A model generated the notes under the pieces. It saw only the letters and a program-made list of their open reading frames with translations. It was not told the DNA's origin and ran no database searches. Both the position numbers and the translations under genes were made by a program. A DNA stretch of 64,000 nucleotides, taken from contig JADHTB010000002.1 of NCBI GenBank assembly GCA_016776605.1, positions 194,842-258,841 on the forward strand, written 5' to 3'. The stretch is from Alphaproteobacteria bacterium (GTDB lineage: Bacteria; Pseudomonadota; Alphaproteobacteria; GCA-2731375). Below, piece by piece: positions 14,128 to 22,938 of this stretch; position 1 is the first letter of the stretch; each line of letters begins with the position of its first letter.

Positions 14128-16590
14128 ATGGCGTTGACGACTGATTTTGCGTCCTGGCGGGACCAGCGGCGGCCGGAGCGGGCGGAGGCATTGGCCCTGG
14201 CCGATGTGGTGGACGCGCGCGATCTGGACCTGTTGCTGTCAGCCGCCGCCGCGTTGCGTGATCAGGGCCACGGCCGGTTGATCAGCTATTCGCGCAAGGT
14301 CTTCGTACCATTGACCCAGCTATGCCGCGACGTTTGCCATTATTGCACCTTTGCCCATCCACCCCGTCGTGGCCAGCGGGCCTTTATGACCCCGGATGAA
14401 GTCCTTGCCGTTGCCCGCGCCGGTGCCGAGGCAGGCTGTAACGAAGCCTTGTTCACCCTGGGGGATAAGCCCGAGGCGCGCTACCGCGTGGCGCGGGAAG
14501 AGCTGGCCGAACTGGGTTATGAAACAACATTGTCCTATTTGCGCGCCATGGCCTTGCTGGTATTCGAAGAGACAGGCCTGTTGCCGCACCTGAACCCCGG
14601 CGTGATGGATGAGGCTGATTTGGCCTCCCTGCGCGAGGTCTCGGTCTCCCAGGGCATCATGCTGGAAAGCATCTCGCCGCGCCTGATGGAAAAAGGCGCC
14701 TGCCATCATGGCTCCCCCGATAAGGACCCGGCTGTTCGCCTGGCGACGATCGAGGCGGCCGGACGGCTGGCTATTCCCTTCACCACGGGCATTTTAATCG
14801 GTATTGGCGAAACCAGGGTGGAGCGGATCGAGGCCATGCTGGCCTTGCGCGATCTGCATGACCAATACGGTCATATTCAGGAAATCATTGTCCAGAACTT
14901 CCGCGCCAAGGATGATACGCGCATGGCCGGTTGGCCGGATGCGCCATTGGACGAGTTGCGCTGGAGCATCGCCGTGGCCCGCCTGATCTTTGGCCCAGGT
15001 ATGCATATTCAGGCACCGCCAAATCTCAGCCCCGGCGCCACCTCCAGCCTGATTTCCGCCGGCATCGACGATTGGGGCGGAGTCTCGCCGGTCACGCCGG
15101 ATCATGTTAATCCAGAGGCACCCTGGCCGCATTTACGGCAATTGGCCGATGACACGGCCCGCGGCGGCAAGCATCTGGTGGAGCGCCTGGCGATCTATCC
15201 TGATTTTGCCCAGCAGGCCGAACGCTGGCTGGACCCGGCCTTTGTCCCGGCCATTCTGCACCGGGTGGATGCCGCTGGTCTGGCCCGTACCGATACCTGG
15301 TCGCCGGGTATAGATATCTCCCCCCCGGTGGCCATCACCGCCCTGTCGCCGCCCAGCCCGGAGTTGGACCGTCTGCTGGTCCGCGCCTCCGCCGGCGAAG
15401 ACCTGGACGAGGACGAGGTTACCCGCCTGTTCATGGCCCGTGGCGGCGAGGTGGATGCGGTCTGTCAGGCGGCTGACGCCCTGCGCCAAAAAGTCAATGG
15501 CGACGAGGCTTCCTATGTCGTCGTGCGCAATATCAACTACACCAACATCTGCTATTTCAAATGCCAGTTTTGCGCCTTCTCCAAAGGTAAATTGAGCGAG
15601 AATTTGCGCGGCCGCCCCTACGATCTTTCGCTGGATGAAATTGGCCGCCGCGTGGCCGAGGCCTGGGACCGCGGCGCCACGGAAGTCTGCATGCAGGGCG
15701 GGATCCATCCCGAATATACCGGCCAGACGTATCTGGATATCCTGCACGCGGTGAAGGCGGCGGCGCCCGATATGCACGTCCATGCCTTCTCGCCCTTGGA
15801 AGTCTACCAAGGCGCGCAGACCCTGGATGTCTCGCTTCGCGATTTCCTGGAGCAATTACGTGCCGCCGGCCTGGGTTCGTTGCCTGGCACGGCGGCGGAA
15901 ATTCTGGACGAAGAAGTGCGCCGGATTTTATGCCCTGACAAACTAACCGTGGACCAATGGCTCGAAGTGATGGAGACCGCCCATGACGTGGGTTTTCGCA
16001 CCACGGCGACGATCATGTTCGGGCATGTGGACCGGCCCATTCATTGGGCCCGCCATCTGTTGCGCCTGCGCGCCTTGCAGATACGGACGGGCGGTTTTAC
16101 CGAACTGGTGCCATTGCCATTCGTGCATATGGAAGCGCCGATCTATTTAAAAGGCCGCGCGCGCATGGGCCCAACCTATCGCGAGGCGCTGCTCATGCAT
16201 GCCGTTGCGCGTCTGGTGCTGCACCCCCACATCAGCAATATCCAGACCTCCTGGGTGAAGATGGGCCGCGACGGTATCCGGGCGGCCCTGAACGCCGGAG
16301 TGAACGATCTGGGCGGCACCTTGATGAACGAGACCATCACCCGCGCGGCGGGCTCTGAACATGGCCAGGAATTGCCGCCCCACGCCATGGAGGCATTGAT
16401 CCGGGATATGGGCCGCACCCCGGTACAGCGCACCACCACCTACGGCACCCCGCCGGAGCGGCAAATCCAGGCCTCGTTTCAGGCCGCGCCGCTGGAAGAG
16501 ATCGTCAATAATCCGGCCCGCAAGTACGAACGCGACAGCGACCGTCAGCCCCTGATCCGCCCCGGATTGGAAGCCACGGGCGGCGATTAG
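14128..16590 (+). CDS. fbiC: FO synthase, fused CofG-CofH (FbiC type)
   Basis: 820-aa two-domain radical-SAM enzyme that builds the 7,8-didemethyl-8-hydroxy-5-deazariboflavin (FO) chromophore from tyrosine and the flavin precursor. The N-terminal CofG half has its 4Fe-4S Cys triad at C66, C70 and C73 (CRDVCHYCTF); the C-terminal CofH half has the triad at C475, C479 and C482 (CYFKCQFCAF). The two halves are joined at about residues 385-420. Such fusion is the actinobacterial and proteobacterial arrangement; archaea keep the two parts separate. GGAATGGGGA precedes the ATG. It closes the npdG-cofE-cofD-cofC-fbiC run. Confidence 0.97.
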   Translation: MALTTDFASWRDQRRPERAEALALADVVDARDLDLLLSAAAALRDQGHGRLISYSRKVFVPLTQLCRDVCHYCTFAHPPRRGQRAFMTPDEVLAVARAGAEAGCNEALFTLGDKPEARYRVAREELAELGYETTLSYLRAMALLVFEETGLLPHLNPGVMDEADLASLREVSVSQGIMLESISPRLMEKGACHHGSPDKDPAVRLATIEAAGRLAIPFTTGILIGIGETRVERIEAMLALRDLHDQYGHIQEIIVQNFRAKDDTRMAGWPDAPLDELRWSIAVARLIFGPGMHIQAPPNLSPGATSSLISAGIDDWGGVSPVTPDHVNPEAPWPHLRQLADDTARGGKHLVERLAIYPDFAQQAERWLDPAFVPAILHRVDAAGLARTDTWSPGIDISPPVAITALSPPSPELDRLLVRASAGEDLDEDEVTRLFMARGGEVDAVCQAADALRQKVNGDEASYVVVRNINYTNICYFKCQFCAFSKGKLSENLRGRPYDLSLDEIGRRVAEAWDRGATEVCMQGGIHPEYTGQTYLDILHAVKAAAPDMHVHAFSPLEVYQGAQTLDVSLRDFLEQLRAAGLGSLPGTAAEILDEEVRRILCPDKLTVDQWLEVMETAHDVGFRTTATIMFGHVDRPIHWARHLLRLRALQIRTGGFTELVPLPFVHMEAPIYLKGRARMGPTYREALLMHAVARLVLHPHISNIQTSWVKMGRDGIRAALNAGVNDLGGTLMNETITRAAGSEHGQELPPHAMEALIRDMGRTPVQRTTTYGTPPERQIQASFQAAPLEEIVNNPARKYERDSDRQPLIRPGLEATGGD

Positions 16591-16596
16591 ACTGCG

Positions 16597-17652
16597 TCAG
16601 CCCAGGCCGATCTGGCCGGTATAGCCGGTGAAGTGGGCTGGGATGCGCTGGATATCCTGGATCACATCGCTGGGTAGGCTGCCGCGCAATTCGGACGAGG
16701 CACTGTCGGAAATACTGTCCGAGATGCCGCCGAAGCGGGCTTCGATGGCAGCGGCGATTTCATCGTGGCGGCCCACGGCGGCGAACAACCGCACCACGTC
16801 ATCACTTATTTCCGCCGTCATTTTATCCCATTGGTCGGTCTTCGACATATGGTTCAATTTTTGCCCCAGGTCTTCCAGTCCATGTTCCGCCAGCACCGGC
16901 CAATAGGCCCTGGTGGAGCCGTAAAAGCCGACCCGCATGCGCACCCATTCGATCATTTTGTCCACCGCCTCGTCATCGGCGCCGGTGGCGATGAAGCCGC
17001 CGCCGGAAATTTCGAACTGCGCGCGCGGACGGCCCACATTGGCGATGGCGCTTTCCAGGCGGGGCAGAACAATGTTTTCCAGATATTTACGGGTGCAAAA
17101 GGCATGCAGACGGGCGCCGTCATATTCCTCGCCGGCCACCTTCATCATGGCGGGCCCGACGGCGGCAACGGTGATGGGCGGGGCAGGGCAGTCTATGGGT
17201 TCCGGCGTGAAATTCGGCGTCATCAGGGTAAAGCGGTAGTGCTTGCCTTCAAAATTCAACGGCGTACCGGCCTTCCAGTTGTCCCAGATGGCGCGGAGCG
17301 CCTGGGCATATTCCCGCAGGCGCGGCGCGGGCGGGGTCCACGGCGCCGAAAACCGGCGTTCGTTATGGCCCTTCACCTGGCTGCCGATACCCAGGACGAA
17401 ACGGCCATTGGAGGCGGCAGCCAGGTCCCAGCCGATATTGGCCACGGTCATGGGGCTGCGGGCAAAAGCAATTGCGATGCCCGTTGATAGTTGCAGCCGT
17501 TCGCTGTTTACCGCCGCCACGCCCAGAGGCAGGAACGGGTTGTGCCGGTTCTCCAATGTCGTGATGCCGTCATAACCCTTGGCCTCGATCTGGCGCACCA
17601 CGTCAGGCACCTGGCGCAGATCATGCTGTGGAATGGTTGTCATTACCCGCAT
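16597..17652 (-). CDS. LLM-class F420-dependent oxidoreductase (third copy)
   Basis: 351-aa luciferase-like protein convergent with fbiC, with 6 bases between the stops. MRVMTTIPQHDLRQ, GYDGITTLENRHNPFLPL and GRFVLGIGSQVKGHNERRF belong to the F420-dependent subgroup seen in actinobacteria (TIGR03617 type). ATG 17652 has GGGAGGA 6 bases upstream. The gene is on the other strand from the F420 operon and so has its own promoter. Substrate unknown. Confidence 0.86.
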   Translation of the reverse strand: MRVMTTIPQHDLRQVPDVVRQIEAKGYDGITTLENRHNPFLPLGVAAVNSERLQLSTGIAIAFARSPMTVANIGWDLAAASNGRFVLGIGSQVKGHNERRFSAPWTPPAPRLREYAQALRAIWDNWKAGTPLNFEGKHYRFTLMTPNFTPEPIDCPAPPITVAAVGPAMMKVAGEEYDGARLHAFCTRKYLENIVLPRLESAIANVGRPRAQFEISGGGFIATGADDEAVDKMIEWVRMRVGFYGSTRAYWPVLAEHGLEDLGQKLNHMSKTDQWDKMTAEISDDVVRLFAAVGRHDEIAAAIEARFGGISDSISDSASSELRGSLPSDVIQDIQRIPAHFTGYTGQIGLG

Positions 17653-17814
17653 GGGGCGTCCTCCCAATTCTTAGACTCTCAACAGCCCATTTTTGATGGC
17701 TTTCCGGACCGAGTAAAGCCGCCATTAAGATTTCGGCCGCGGCACGGCGAGGCTTATAGTGTCATTGATATATGCGCCACACTGTAGCCAGCAGTAGAAT
17801 AGGGGAAATTGGGG

Positions 17815-18270
17815 ATGGTCAGACGGACATTAGAGATTAGCCGGCGCCAGGCGCTGGTCCTGGCGGGGGGCGGTGCGGCGGCATTGTTGACACCGGCAAC
17901 GCTGGCGCATGCCACCGGGAACGATCTGCGCGATGGGATGCGGGCTTTGGCAGGCAAGATCTTTTACACCACCGACCGACCCGGACGCTGGAAGGGAAAG
18001 GAAAATAGCCATTCACCGATGATCAAAGTGGATAAAAAGGGCGGCGATGTTCTGGTGCGCGCGGCGACCCAGCACGGCATGAGCGGAACCCATTATATCA
18101 TCAAGCACATTTTGCTGGATGGGGAGCTCAATTTCGTTAAAGAGCAGATTTTCGACAAAACATTCGACAATCCGCGCTCCCGCTTCGAATTGAATGATTA
18201 TTCCGGCCGCCTGTTTGTCGTGTCCATCTGTAATCAACACGATAACTGGATCAATTGGTCGGAGGTTTAG
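17815..18270 (+). CDS. Tat-exported superoxide-reductase (desulfoferrodoxin)-like protein
   Basis: 151-aa protein with a twin-arginine signal peptide (SRRQALVLAGGG at residues 9-20, hydrophobic to about 33). The mature part matches neelaredoxin/class II superoxide reductase: the five expected ligands of the mononuclear iron centre are in place as H66, H87, H93, C139 and H142 (SHSP, QHGM, THYI, CNQHDNW). No N-terminal rubredoxin-like Cys4 centre is present. It should reduce superoxide to peroxide in the periplasm, or bind iron or sulfur species in a related role. The Glu-Lys loop before the first His of classical enzymes is altered to KENSH. Its TAG stop is formed by the repeat element beginning at 18268. 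Confidence 0.8.
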   Translation: MVRRTLEISRRQALVLAGGGAAALLTPATLAHATGNDLRDGMRALAGKIFYTTDRPGRWKGKENSHSPMIKVDKKGGDVLVRAATQHGMSGTHYIIKHILLDGELNFVKEQIFDKTFDNPRSRFELNDYSGRLFVVSICNQHDNWINWSEV

Positions 18271-18469
18271 AGCAATTTTCAATTAATTTGAGTCGCTCTC
18301 GCGACCTAGTGCATTTTCACTCTGAAAATGCTCAGATCTCTAGAATTAGAGCAATTTTTCCAGTCACTTAGAATCGCTTCGCGATTCTCATTCATTCGGA
18401 ATTGCTCTAGGTGATTGGTTCAATTGCTCTATTTTAAGAGTTGAGCGCATTTTCTTCGAATGCGCTCTA
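18268..18469. repeat. Dispersed element E1: extended copy with a second copy inserted in it
   Basis: Outer element 18268-18306 and 18410-18469 (about 101 bases when the insert is removed) begins TAGAGCAATT and ends GCGCTCTA. It is split by a second, 103-base copy in inverted orientation (18307-18409) that begins TAGTGCATTTT and ends AATTGCTCTA. TA is present on both sides of the insert, as expected from a TA target duplication. Stems inside are GCATTTTCA/TGAAAATGC at 18311-18331, AGAATCGC/GCGATTCT at 18370-18388 and GAGCGCATT/AATGCGCTC at 18443-18467. The remaining 18470-18571 carries only the leader of the next gene. Confidence 0.85.
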
Positions 18470-18571
18470 GCGCCCGTTTTGACCGTGCGGTCCCACGAAC
18501 CGAATTTTTTTATCCGTCCCTGGCCGCTTCCCCGTTATGCTGGGTAAACCACCAAATTGAGGAGCGGTACT

Positions 18572-19495
18572 ATGAGCATTCGCGCCGGCATTGGCCTATC
18601 GACCTACCCGTTCTCCAGCACAGACGGCTTCTGGGCCTGGGTGCAGATGTGCGAAGAGGGAGACATCGATTCTATCTGGCAGACCGATACCCTGGTCTCC
18701 AAGGAACCTATGCTGGAATGCATGACCACCATGGCGGCCCTGGCGGGCGCGACGAAAAAGCTGAAATTCGGCATGAATGTGGCCTCGGTCGCATTGCGCG
18801 ATCCACTGGTCCTGGCCAAGCAATGCGCCACCATTGATGTGTTAAGCAATGGCCGCATTCTGCCTGCCTTTGGTATTGGCAGCACGAATTCGGCGGATTG
18901 GCGCACCACCGGCCGGCCGACCAAGCGCCGGGGCAAGCGCACGGATGAGAGCCTGGAAATCATCGCCGCTTTATGGCGGGGCGAAACGGTAAACATGGAC
19001 GGTGAATTTTTCCAATACGAAGGCGTGCGTATATCGCCGCTGCCGGTGCAAAAAGAGCTGCCGTTGTGGATTGGCGGCTCGTCCGAGGCGGCGATCCGAC
19101 GCACCGTGAAATACGGTACCGGCTGGCAGGCTTCTTTCGAAAATCCTGCTCAGGCAGGGGTGACCGTCGCGGCGATCAAGCAGGGCATGATTGATGCGGG
19201 CCGGGATTTCGAGGATGACCATTTTGGCACCGGTATCAATTTCCGCTTTGGCAAATGGGACGATGACATCGTGGTCCGCGCCGCGGAGCGTTATGAACGG
19301 GTTGGCGGGCGCAATGCGCGGGACAGTTTCGCGGTCGGCGGCGCGGGGGAGGTATTGGAAAAGATCCGTGCCTTTGCCGATGCAGGCCTGCCGAAAATCA
19401 TTCTCCGTCCCATGGCCTCCGACGATGCCGATACTATTCGCCAAACCAGGTTGATGATCGACGAGATCCAACCAGGCGTGGCGGCGATGAATTAG
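18572..19495 (+). CDS. LLM-class F420-dependent oxidoreductase (fourth copy)
   Basis: 307-aa luciferase-like protein. GIGLSTYPFSS at the start, IDSIWQTDTLVSKEPMLE, TIDVLSNGRILPAFGIGS and LPLWIGGSSEAAIRR are the family signatures; the late FAVGGAGEVLEKIRAFADAG is the usual C-terminal pattern. ATG 18572 has GAGGAG before it; an upstream TTG frame is less likely. Downstream an LDH2-type dehydrogenase and a Rieske oxygenase follow in the same direction with short gaps, suggesting one pathway. Confidence 0.87.
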   Translation: MSIRAGIGLSTYPFSSTDGFWAWVQMCEEGDIDSIWQTDTLVSKEPMLECMTTMAALAGATKKLKFGMNVASVALRDPLVLAKQCATIDVLSNGRILPAFGIGSTNSADWRTTGRPTKRRGKRTDESLEIIAALWRGETVNMDGEFFQYEGVRISPLPVQKELPLWIGGSSEAAIRRTVKYGTGWQASFENPAQAGVTVAAIKQGMIDAGRDFEDDHFGTGINFRFGKWDDDIVVRAAERYERVGGRNARDSFAVGGAGEVLEKIRAFADAGLPKIILRPMASDDADTIRQTRLMIDEIQPGVAAMN

Positions 19496-19534
19496 GCCGG
19501 AAAATCCAGCGGAATATATTTTGAGGATACCTGA

Positions 19535-20635
19535 ATGACTGTGAGAATTGACGCCACCAAATTGAAAGCTCTGATAGCCGAGATCTTCGAGCGCGCGGGC
19601 TGTATGCGTGACGAGGCCGAACGCATTGCCATGCGTCTGCTGGGGGCCAACCTGACCGGCCATGACAGCCACGGTGTTTTGCGCACCTCGCGCTACATCG
19701 ATTGGTTGGAACGTGGCCTGTTTCATCCCGGCCGCAAGGTTCACATCGGTTTTGACAGTGATGCCCTGTGTATCCTGGATGGCCAGTATGGTTTTGGTCA
19801 AACCATTGGCGAACAGGCGGTGCGCCTGGGCCTGGACAAGGCGGCAAAAAGCGGCGCGGCGGTGGTGGCCCTGAATAACTCAGGACATCTTGGCCGGATC
19901 GGTGATTGGGCCGAGATGGCGGCGGCGGAAAATTTTGTCTCGATCCATTTCGTCAATGCCCGCGGTTCCGTTCTGGTCGCACCTTTTGGTGGCGCCGAGG
20001 CGCGGATTTCAACGGCGCCTTTCTGTGTCGGCGTACCCCGTGCCGACGGCCCACCGGTGATCCTGGATTTTGCCACCTCTATTGTCGCCGAGGGCAAGGT
20101 GTTGGTTGCTTACAAGGGCGGCAAGCCGTTACCCGAGGGCGCCTTGATTGATGAGAACGGCAATTTCTCCACCGAACCGGCGGTGTTGTATGGCACCGCT
20201 GGTCCCGACGCACCGCCCGGCGAACGCAACGGCTATGGCGCGATCCGGGCCATGGGCGACCACAAGGGATCGGGCCTGGCGTTTATTTGCGAACTGCTGG
20301 GCGGTTCTTTGACCGGTAACCGCGCCACGGGGCAGGCAAACGAACATTTCGCCAATGGCATGCTGTCGATCTATCTATCCCTGGAAACCTTTGACAGGGG
20401 CGGCGGCTTCGCGGACGACGTGACCCGTTACATCGACTATGTGAAAAGCGCCAAGCCGATTAACCCGGACGAACCGGTTTTGGTGCCTGGTGACAAGGAA
20501 CGCCAGGTCAGGGCGGAACGCGCGGCCAACGGCATTCCGTTGTCCGATGATGCCTGGCTGGATATTACGAATACCGCCCGCCGCGTTGGCATGGAGGAGG
20601 CGGAGGTTGCGGCTATTGCGGCGCCACTGGCATGA
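19535..20635 (+). CDS. Malate/L-lactate dehydrogenase-family (LDH2) oxidoreductase
   Basis: 366-aa NAD(P)H-dependent enzyme of the LDH2/MDH2 family, which reduces or oxidises 2-oxo/2-hydroxy acids, ureidoglycolate or cyclic imino acids. Visible features are the N-terminal DSHGVLRTSRYIDWL (around residue 48), NNSGHLGRIGDWAEMA with the catalytic His (near 114) and the C-terminal MGDHKGSGLAFICELL. It differs from the ordinary Rossmann lactate dehydrogenases. Its stop overlaps the next gene by 4 bases. The exact substrate is not predictable. Confidence 0.9.
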   Translation: MTVRIDATKLKALIAEIFERAGCMRDEAERIAMRLLGANLTGHDSHGVLRTSRYIDWLERGLFHPGRKVHIGFDSDALCILDGQYGFGQTIGEQAVRLGLDKAAKSGAAVVALNNSGHLGRIGDWAEMAAAENFVSIHFVNARGSVLVAPFGGAEARISTAPFCVGVPRADGPPVILDFATSIVAEGKVLVAYKGGKPLPEGALIDENGNFSTEPAVLYGTAGPDAPPGERNGYGAIRAMGDHKGSGLAFICELLGGSLTGNRATGQANEHFANGMLSIYLSLETFDRGGGFADDVTRYIDYVKSAKPINPDEPVLVPGDKERQVRAERAANGIPLSDDAWLDITNTARRVGMEEAEVAAIAAPLA

Positions 20636-21798
20636 CCGGTTCCGCCTACCTGCTGGGGGAACCTAGTTACGACGCTGACCTGACCCGGGTGGAACGGGGT
20701 ACGGCAATGGGAGAGTTGTTGCGGCGATACTGGCACCCCGTCGGCCTGTCGGGCGATGCCGGCGGGCGCCCCAGGCGGGTGCGCATCCTGGGCGAGGATC
20801 TGATCCTGTTTCGCGATGGCGAGGGGACACCGGGGCTGGTTTATCCCCGCTGCTGCCACCGGGGCACCGATCTTTACTATGGCAAGGTCGAACAGAAAGG
20901 CATTCGCTGCTGCTATCACGGTTGGCTATTCGGTCCGGAGGGACACTGCCTCGACATGCCGGTGGAACCCCAGGGCGGTGAAAATTTCAAACCCAAGGTG
21001 CGCCAGCCCTGGTACCCGCTGGAGGAACGTTATGGGTTGATCTTTGCCTATATGGGGCCGCCGGATTTGCAACCGCTGCTGTCGCGCTTTGAGCTGTTGG
21101 AGGAGATCGGCGAGGGTGAATTTATCGAAGCCGACGACTCCGGGGTTGGCACCGGTGGCGGCGCCATCGCGCCTTGCAATTGGTTGCAGCATTACGAGAA
21201 CGTCATGGACCCGTTGCATGTGCCAATTCTACACGATGGTTTCAGCGGCACGCAATTCGTTGGCCCCATGGGGATCATACCGGAAGTGCGCTATGAAACC
21301 TTCGCTCACGGGGTACGCAGCTACCAATACCGTGATCTGGGGGATGGCCGGGCGCTGAACCGGATCACCGAGACGGTGCTGCCCAATGTTCGCGTGGTAG
21401 CCAGCCCGCGGCTGGTGCCCGGCGCCGCAGAATCGATCGGTTGGACCCTGCCCCTCGACTCCACCACCTATCGCATCTACACGGCGGCGCGCGTAAAGGA
21501 ACGGGCGGCAATCCGCCGCCAGCGCTCAAAGCCCGGCGGCAAGGTCTGGGCCGAGATGACCGAGCAGGAACATCAGGACTATCCCGGCGATTGGGAAGCC
21601 CAGGTCGGCCAGGGCGAAATTACCTATCATTCGGAAGAGCATCTGGGTGAAAGCGACCGCGGCCTTTTGATGCTGCGCGGTATGTTGCGCCGCGAGCTGA
21701 AGAAGGTCGCCGAGGGCCAGAACCCTATCGGCCTGACGCGGACGCCGGGCCAGGAATTGATTACCTGCAAAGCAGGGAACTGGTTCGAGCAATTCTGA
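20632..21798 (+). CDS. Rieske-type ring-hydroxylating oxygenase, alpha subunit-like
   Basis: 388-aa oxygenase. The Rieske 2Fe-2S motif is C74-x-H76 and C93-x2-H96 in the N-terminal domain; the mononuclear iron site appears as N190, D193, H196 and H201 in the segment around VMDPLHVPILHDG. This is the layout of Rieske non-heme iron oxygenases of the phthalate/vanillate-demethylase branch, which act on aromatic or heterocyclic substrates with electrons from a separate reductase. No reductase or ferredoxin gene is adjacent. Translationally coupled to the LDH2 gene by an ATGA overlap. Confidence 0.9.
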   Translation: MTGSAYLLGEPSYDADLTRVERGTAMGELLRRYWHPVGLSGDAGGRPRRVRILGEDLILFRDGEGTPGLVYPRCCHRGTDLYYGKVEQKGIRCCYHGWLFGPEGHCLDMPVEPQGGENFKPKVRQPWYPLEERYGLIFAYMGPPDLQPLLSRFELLEEIGEGEFIEADDSGVGTGGGAIAPCNWLQHYENVMDPLHVPILHDGFSGTQFVGPMGIIPEVRYETFAHGVRSYQYRDLGDGRALNRITETVLPNVRVVASPRLVPGAAESIGWTLPLDSTTYRIYTAARVKERAAIRRQRSKPGGKVWAEMTEQEHQDYPGDWEAQVGQGEITYHSEEHLGESDRGLLMLRGMLRRELKKVAEGQNPIGLTRTPGQELITCKAGNWFEQF

Positions 21799-21834
21799 AA
21801 ATCAGCGGTCTTTGTTTCGAAAAAGGCTTTAAGC

Positions 21835-22938
21835 TTACTCCGCCGCAAGCATCCTCGGCGTCGGCATCGGGGCGTCGCAGATTTCCGACAGCGGCTTGCC
21901 GAAATGTGCCTCGATCATTGGCACGACCTTGGTCGCGAATTGTTCCATGGAAGCCATCGCCGCCGTACTGGGCAGGTCACCGACAGCGAAGTAAATGCTC
22001 ATATGGCGCGGACCATAGAGCTCGATCTCGTAGCAGAGGCGTTCGGCCACGACTTCGGCGGTGCCGACGACAATGTTCTCGGCAAGTTGCTCCAGCGAGG
22101 GTTCATTGGGGAATGGCACTTCATCAACCATGTAGTCGTCCACCATGATTTCCCGGCGGTGGCGGAGGGACATGGCAATGCGTTTTTGGAACCGTGCCCC
22201 GTTGACATAACGATCGATGACGGATTGGTCGTCACTGACGCAGACGAAGCGCAGTACGCCCAGCGGCATCTGCCCAGGATCAACGCCTTCGTCCACATAG
22301 CATTGCGCGACCTGGTCCCGCATCCCCTTGATCGTCGCCGCTTTTTCAAGTCCGCCGGAGATGAAGGGAATATAGCCGTCCCGGGCACAGCGCCGATGGC
22401 TATTGGGATCGGCCCCCGCGATCCAGATCGGCGGGCGTGGGGATTGCACCGGGCGGACATTGATGGCGGTCTGCGGTTGTTCGAAGAATTCGCCCTTGTA
22501 GCTGAAGTTTGATTGCCGGAGGCCCAGGTCGATCATGTCGAGTATTTCGTTGAAAACGACCTTATTTTGCGACATTTCCGCCCCTAGTCGCTCAAATTCA
22601 TAGGTCTGGTAGCCGCTGCCGACACCGATGTCGAGCCGTCCGCCCGACAACGCGTCGACCAAGGCAATCTCGGCGATCACGCGGGCGGGTGCATGCAGCG
22701 GCAGGATCAAGACCGCGCTGCCGACCCGTATGCGCTTCGTCATGGCCGCGGCTTGGGCGCAAAAGATCAACGGCGATGGGCAGAGGCTGTAATTCGAGAA
22801 ATGATGCTCGGCGAACCAGACCCGGCTAAAACCCAAATCCTCGGCCAGGCGAATGTGCGCCAAGGTCTCTGCGATCACCTCATGCGGTGATTTGGAGCGG
22901 TCGCGATGCTGCAATAGATTGAATACGCCGAAATCCAT
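21835..22938 (-). CDS. LLM-class flavin-dependent monooxygenase (luciferase alpha-like)
   Basis: 367-aa luciferase-like protein of the FMN-using branch: MDFGVFNLLQHRD, the diagnostic VWFAEHHFSNYS near residue 40, and GGRLDIGVGSGYQTYEFERLG near 105. The AEHHF motif places it with alkanal monooxygenase-type enzymes that use reduced FMN and oxygen, in contrast to the other five LLM copies. It converges with the Rieske gene and may act in the same pathway. Reductase partner not adjacent. Confidence 0.85.
   Translation of the reverse strand: MDFGVFNLLQHRDRSKSPHEVIAETLAHIRLAEDLGFSRVWFAEHHFSNYSLCPSPLIFCAQAAAMTKRIRVGSAVLILPLHAPARVIAEIALVDALSGGRLDIGVGSGYQTYEFERLGAEMSQNKVVFNEILDMIDLGLRQSNFSYKGEFFEQPQTAINVRPVQSPRPPIWIAGADPNSHRRCARDGYIPFISGGLEKAATIKGMRDQVAQCYVDEGVDPGQMPLGVLRFVCVSDDQSVIDRYVNGARFQKRIAMSLRHRREIMVDDYMVDEVPFPNEPSLEQLAENIVVGTAEVVAERLCYEIELYGPRHMSIYFAVGDLPSTAAMASMEQFATKVVPMIEAHFGKPLSEICDAPMPTPRMLAAE

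Noticed and set aside
15133..15855. 240-aa open frame on the minus strand
   Set aside because: Inside fbiC; both radical-SAM motifs on the plus strand show which strand is coding.
14128..16590. Two separate cofG and cofH genes with sequencing fusion
   Set aside because: The linker is continuous, and fused FbiC of about 820-860 residues is the usual form in bacteria.
18268..18469. Interpretation of the dispersed palindromes as Rho-independent terminators
   Set aside because: Stems are AT/GC mixed and not followed by T-runs, and copies are also found upstream of genes; they may still influence mRNA ends but are better described as mobile elements.
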